A DNA stretch of 60,886 nt from Enterocloster asparagiformis (GTDB lineage Bacteria; Bacillota; Clostridia; Lachnospirales; Lachnospiraceae). The DNA is taken from assembly GCA_018380885.1 (NCBI GenBank), contig JAGZSY010000031.1, forward strand, positions 1 through 60,886, given 5' to 3'. Of this stretch, positions 60,243-60,886 are shown in pieces (the stretch's first letter is position 1; every line of letters begins with the position of its first letter). The position numbers were made by a program, and so were the translations under genes. The notes under the pieces were generated by a model. That model saw only the letters and a program-made list of their open reading frames with translations, had not been told where the DNA came from and did no database searches.

Positions 60243-60782
60243 CTACAGCGCCGTCCCCCTGGCCGGAACCGTCAGACCGTCCATGGATACGCCCTCGTGG
60301 GTCAGCAGCCAGATTTTTTTGTCGATGCCCCCCGCGTATCCGGTCAGGCTGCCGCCGGCTCCAACCACGCGGTGGCAGGGGATGATGATGGAAATGGGAT
60401 TGTGGCCCACAGCGCCGCCGACCGCCTGGGCGGACATGCTCTCCCTGCGGAGACGTTTCGCCGCTTCCCCGGCGATTTGCCCATAGGTCACAAGCTGCCC
60501 GTAAGGGATTTCGCAGAGCAGCTTCCACACCGTCTGCCGGAATTCGCCGCCGATGGGCGTCAGGGGCAGTTCCCCGGGAACCGGCTTTTTCCCGGAAAAA
60601 TACCGGTCCAGCCAGTCCCTGGCCTGGGAAAATACCGCCAGATCGTCCCTGGGCCGCAGTTCCCCCTGCACGGTGCCGCCAAAATATTTTTGGCCTTCCA
60701 GCCACAGGCCTGCCAGGCCCCTCTCATCGCCCGCTATGGTGAGCTGACCCACCGGGGAGTCGTACTTCGTCACACAGTACAT
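60243..60782 (-). CDS. ogt: Methylated-DNA--protein-cysteine methyltransferase
   Basis: 179 aa. The active-site Cys is in IIIPCHRVVGAGGSLTGYAG, and the wing helix and VGQLTIAGDERGLAGLWLEG N-terminal portion fit Ogt. It removes O6-methyl groups from guanine in DNA by a suicide transfer. The full length and residue pattern are normal. AGGAGGAACGGAAT precedes the ATG. The 104 bp up to the window end hold only its upstream region (TATTTATGG and TATAAT-like boxes) and no gene. Confidence 0.95.
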   Translation of the reverse strand: MYCVTKYDSPVGQLTIAGDERGLAGLWLEGQKYFGGTVQGELRPRDDLAVFSQARDWLDRYFSGKKPVPGELPLTPIGGEFRQTVWKLLCEIPYGQLVTYGQIAGEAAKRLRRESMSAQAVGGAVGHNPISIIIPCHRVVGAGGSLTGYAGGIDKKIWLLTHEGVSMDGLTVPARGTAL

Positions 60783-60886
60783 ATTCCGTTCCTCCTACTA
60801 CAATGTATTTATGGTTAATATCCCTTACAGCCAGTAAGGAATTATCCATCTTGTTGCTTAAGCTGTTATAATGATGGAGCAATCGG

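Overview
The window looks like the chromosome of a fairly GC-rich member of the Clostridia. The evidence is its gene types: a MerR-controlled MATE pump, a TspO protein, a macro-domain/HTH fusion, DUF1848 and DUF6933 proteins, a small alarmone synthetase and a stand-alone topoisomerase III, with clostridial-type ribosome binding sites. A position within Lachnospiraceae or a relative is a guess. There is no rRNA, tRNA, CRISPR array, insertion sequence or phage capsid/packaging gene.

Bases 221-41990 form one contiguous, single-strand (minus) gene cluster for a contractile injection system (CIS, a phage-tail-like nanomachine). Read in the direction of transcription it has three blocks. Block 1 (41990-32937): a AAA+ ATPase, a 174-aa YbjN-like protein, a Gly-rich 322-aa candidate cargo, a STAND regulator with a SARP-type C-terminus, a second AAA+ ATPase and a Lys-rich protein. 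Block 2 (32818-30687): sheath and tube, followed by a hairpin and a SARP-like response regulator. Block 3 (29573-221): a Zn-ribbon assembly protein, a 59-aa protein at 29026-29205, a second tube protein with a probable AUU start, a 1609-aa repeat-rich protein, LysM protein, gp27-like hub, gp5-like spike, gp25, two J-like baseplate proteins, a TIGR02242-type tail protein, an Ig-domain baseplate protein, two membrane proteins (one possible pseudokinase, one MORN-repeat), a Pvc16/DUF4255 protein, a beta-sandwich protein, and a DUF4280 PAAR-like tip. Block 3 then runs on without a visible break into a signalling set: a class III cyclase-like protein, a formyltransferase, a periplasmic binding protein, a receptor-MFS fusion and a PP2C/SpoIIE-like protein.

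Two points stand out. First, each of the three blocks is preceded by the same promoter layout: a direct repeat of TGTT(T/G) with 11-12 bp period, the inner copy starting exactly 17 nt before a TATAAT-like -10 box, with no -35 box. That is the layout expected for SARP-family activators, and the cluster encodes two proteins with that type of DNA-binding region. Second, several signalling domains have lost key catalytic residues: the PP2C domain lacks all four conserved metal Asp, the cyclase-like domain lacks its second metal Asp, and the receiver has Glu in place of the phospho-accepting Asp. This suggests that the injection machine is governed by a sensor relay built partly from pseudoenzymes.

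Bases 42000-60886 are ordinary accessory and housekeeping genes on both strands: a diguanylate cyclase, MerR/MATE, a ferritin-like protein, a DUF6933/DUF1848/vWA operon, macro-HTH, TspO, a C45-type hydrolase, a thioesterase, topoisomerase III, a VOC protein, an HPr-like protein, LysR with a divergent glutaredoxin-like gene, a SnoaL-GGDEF protein, an alarmone synthetase and Ogt. Several clear intrinsic terminators separate them.
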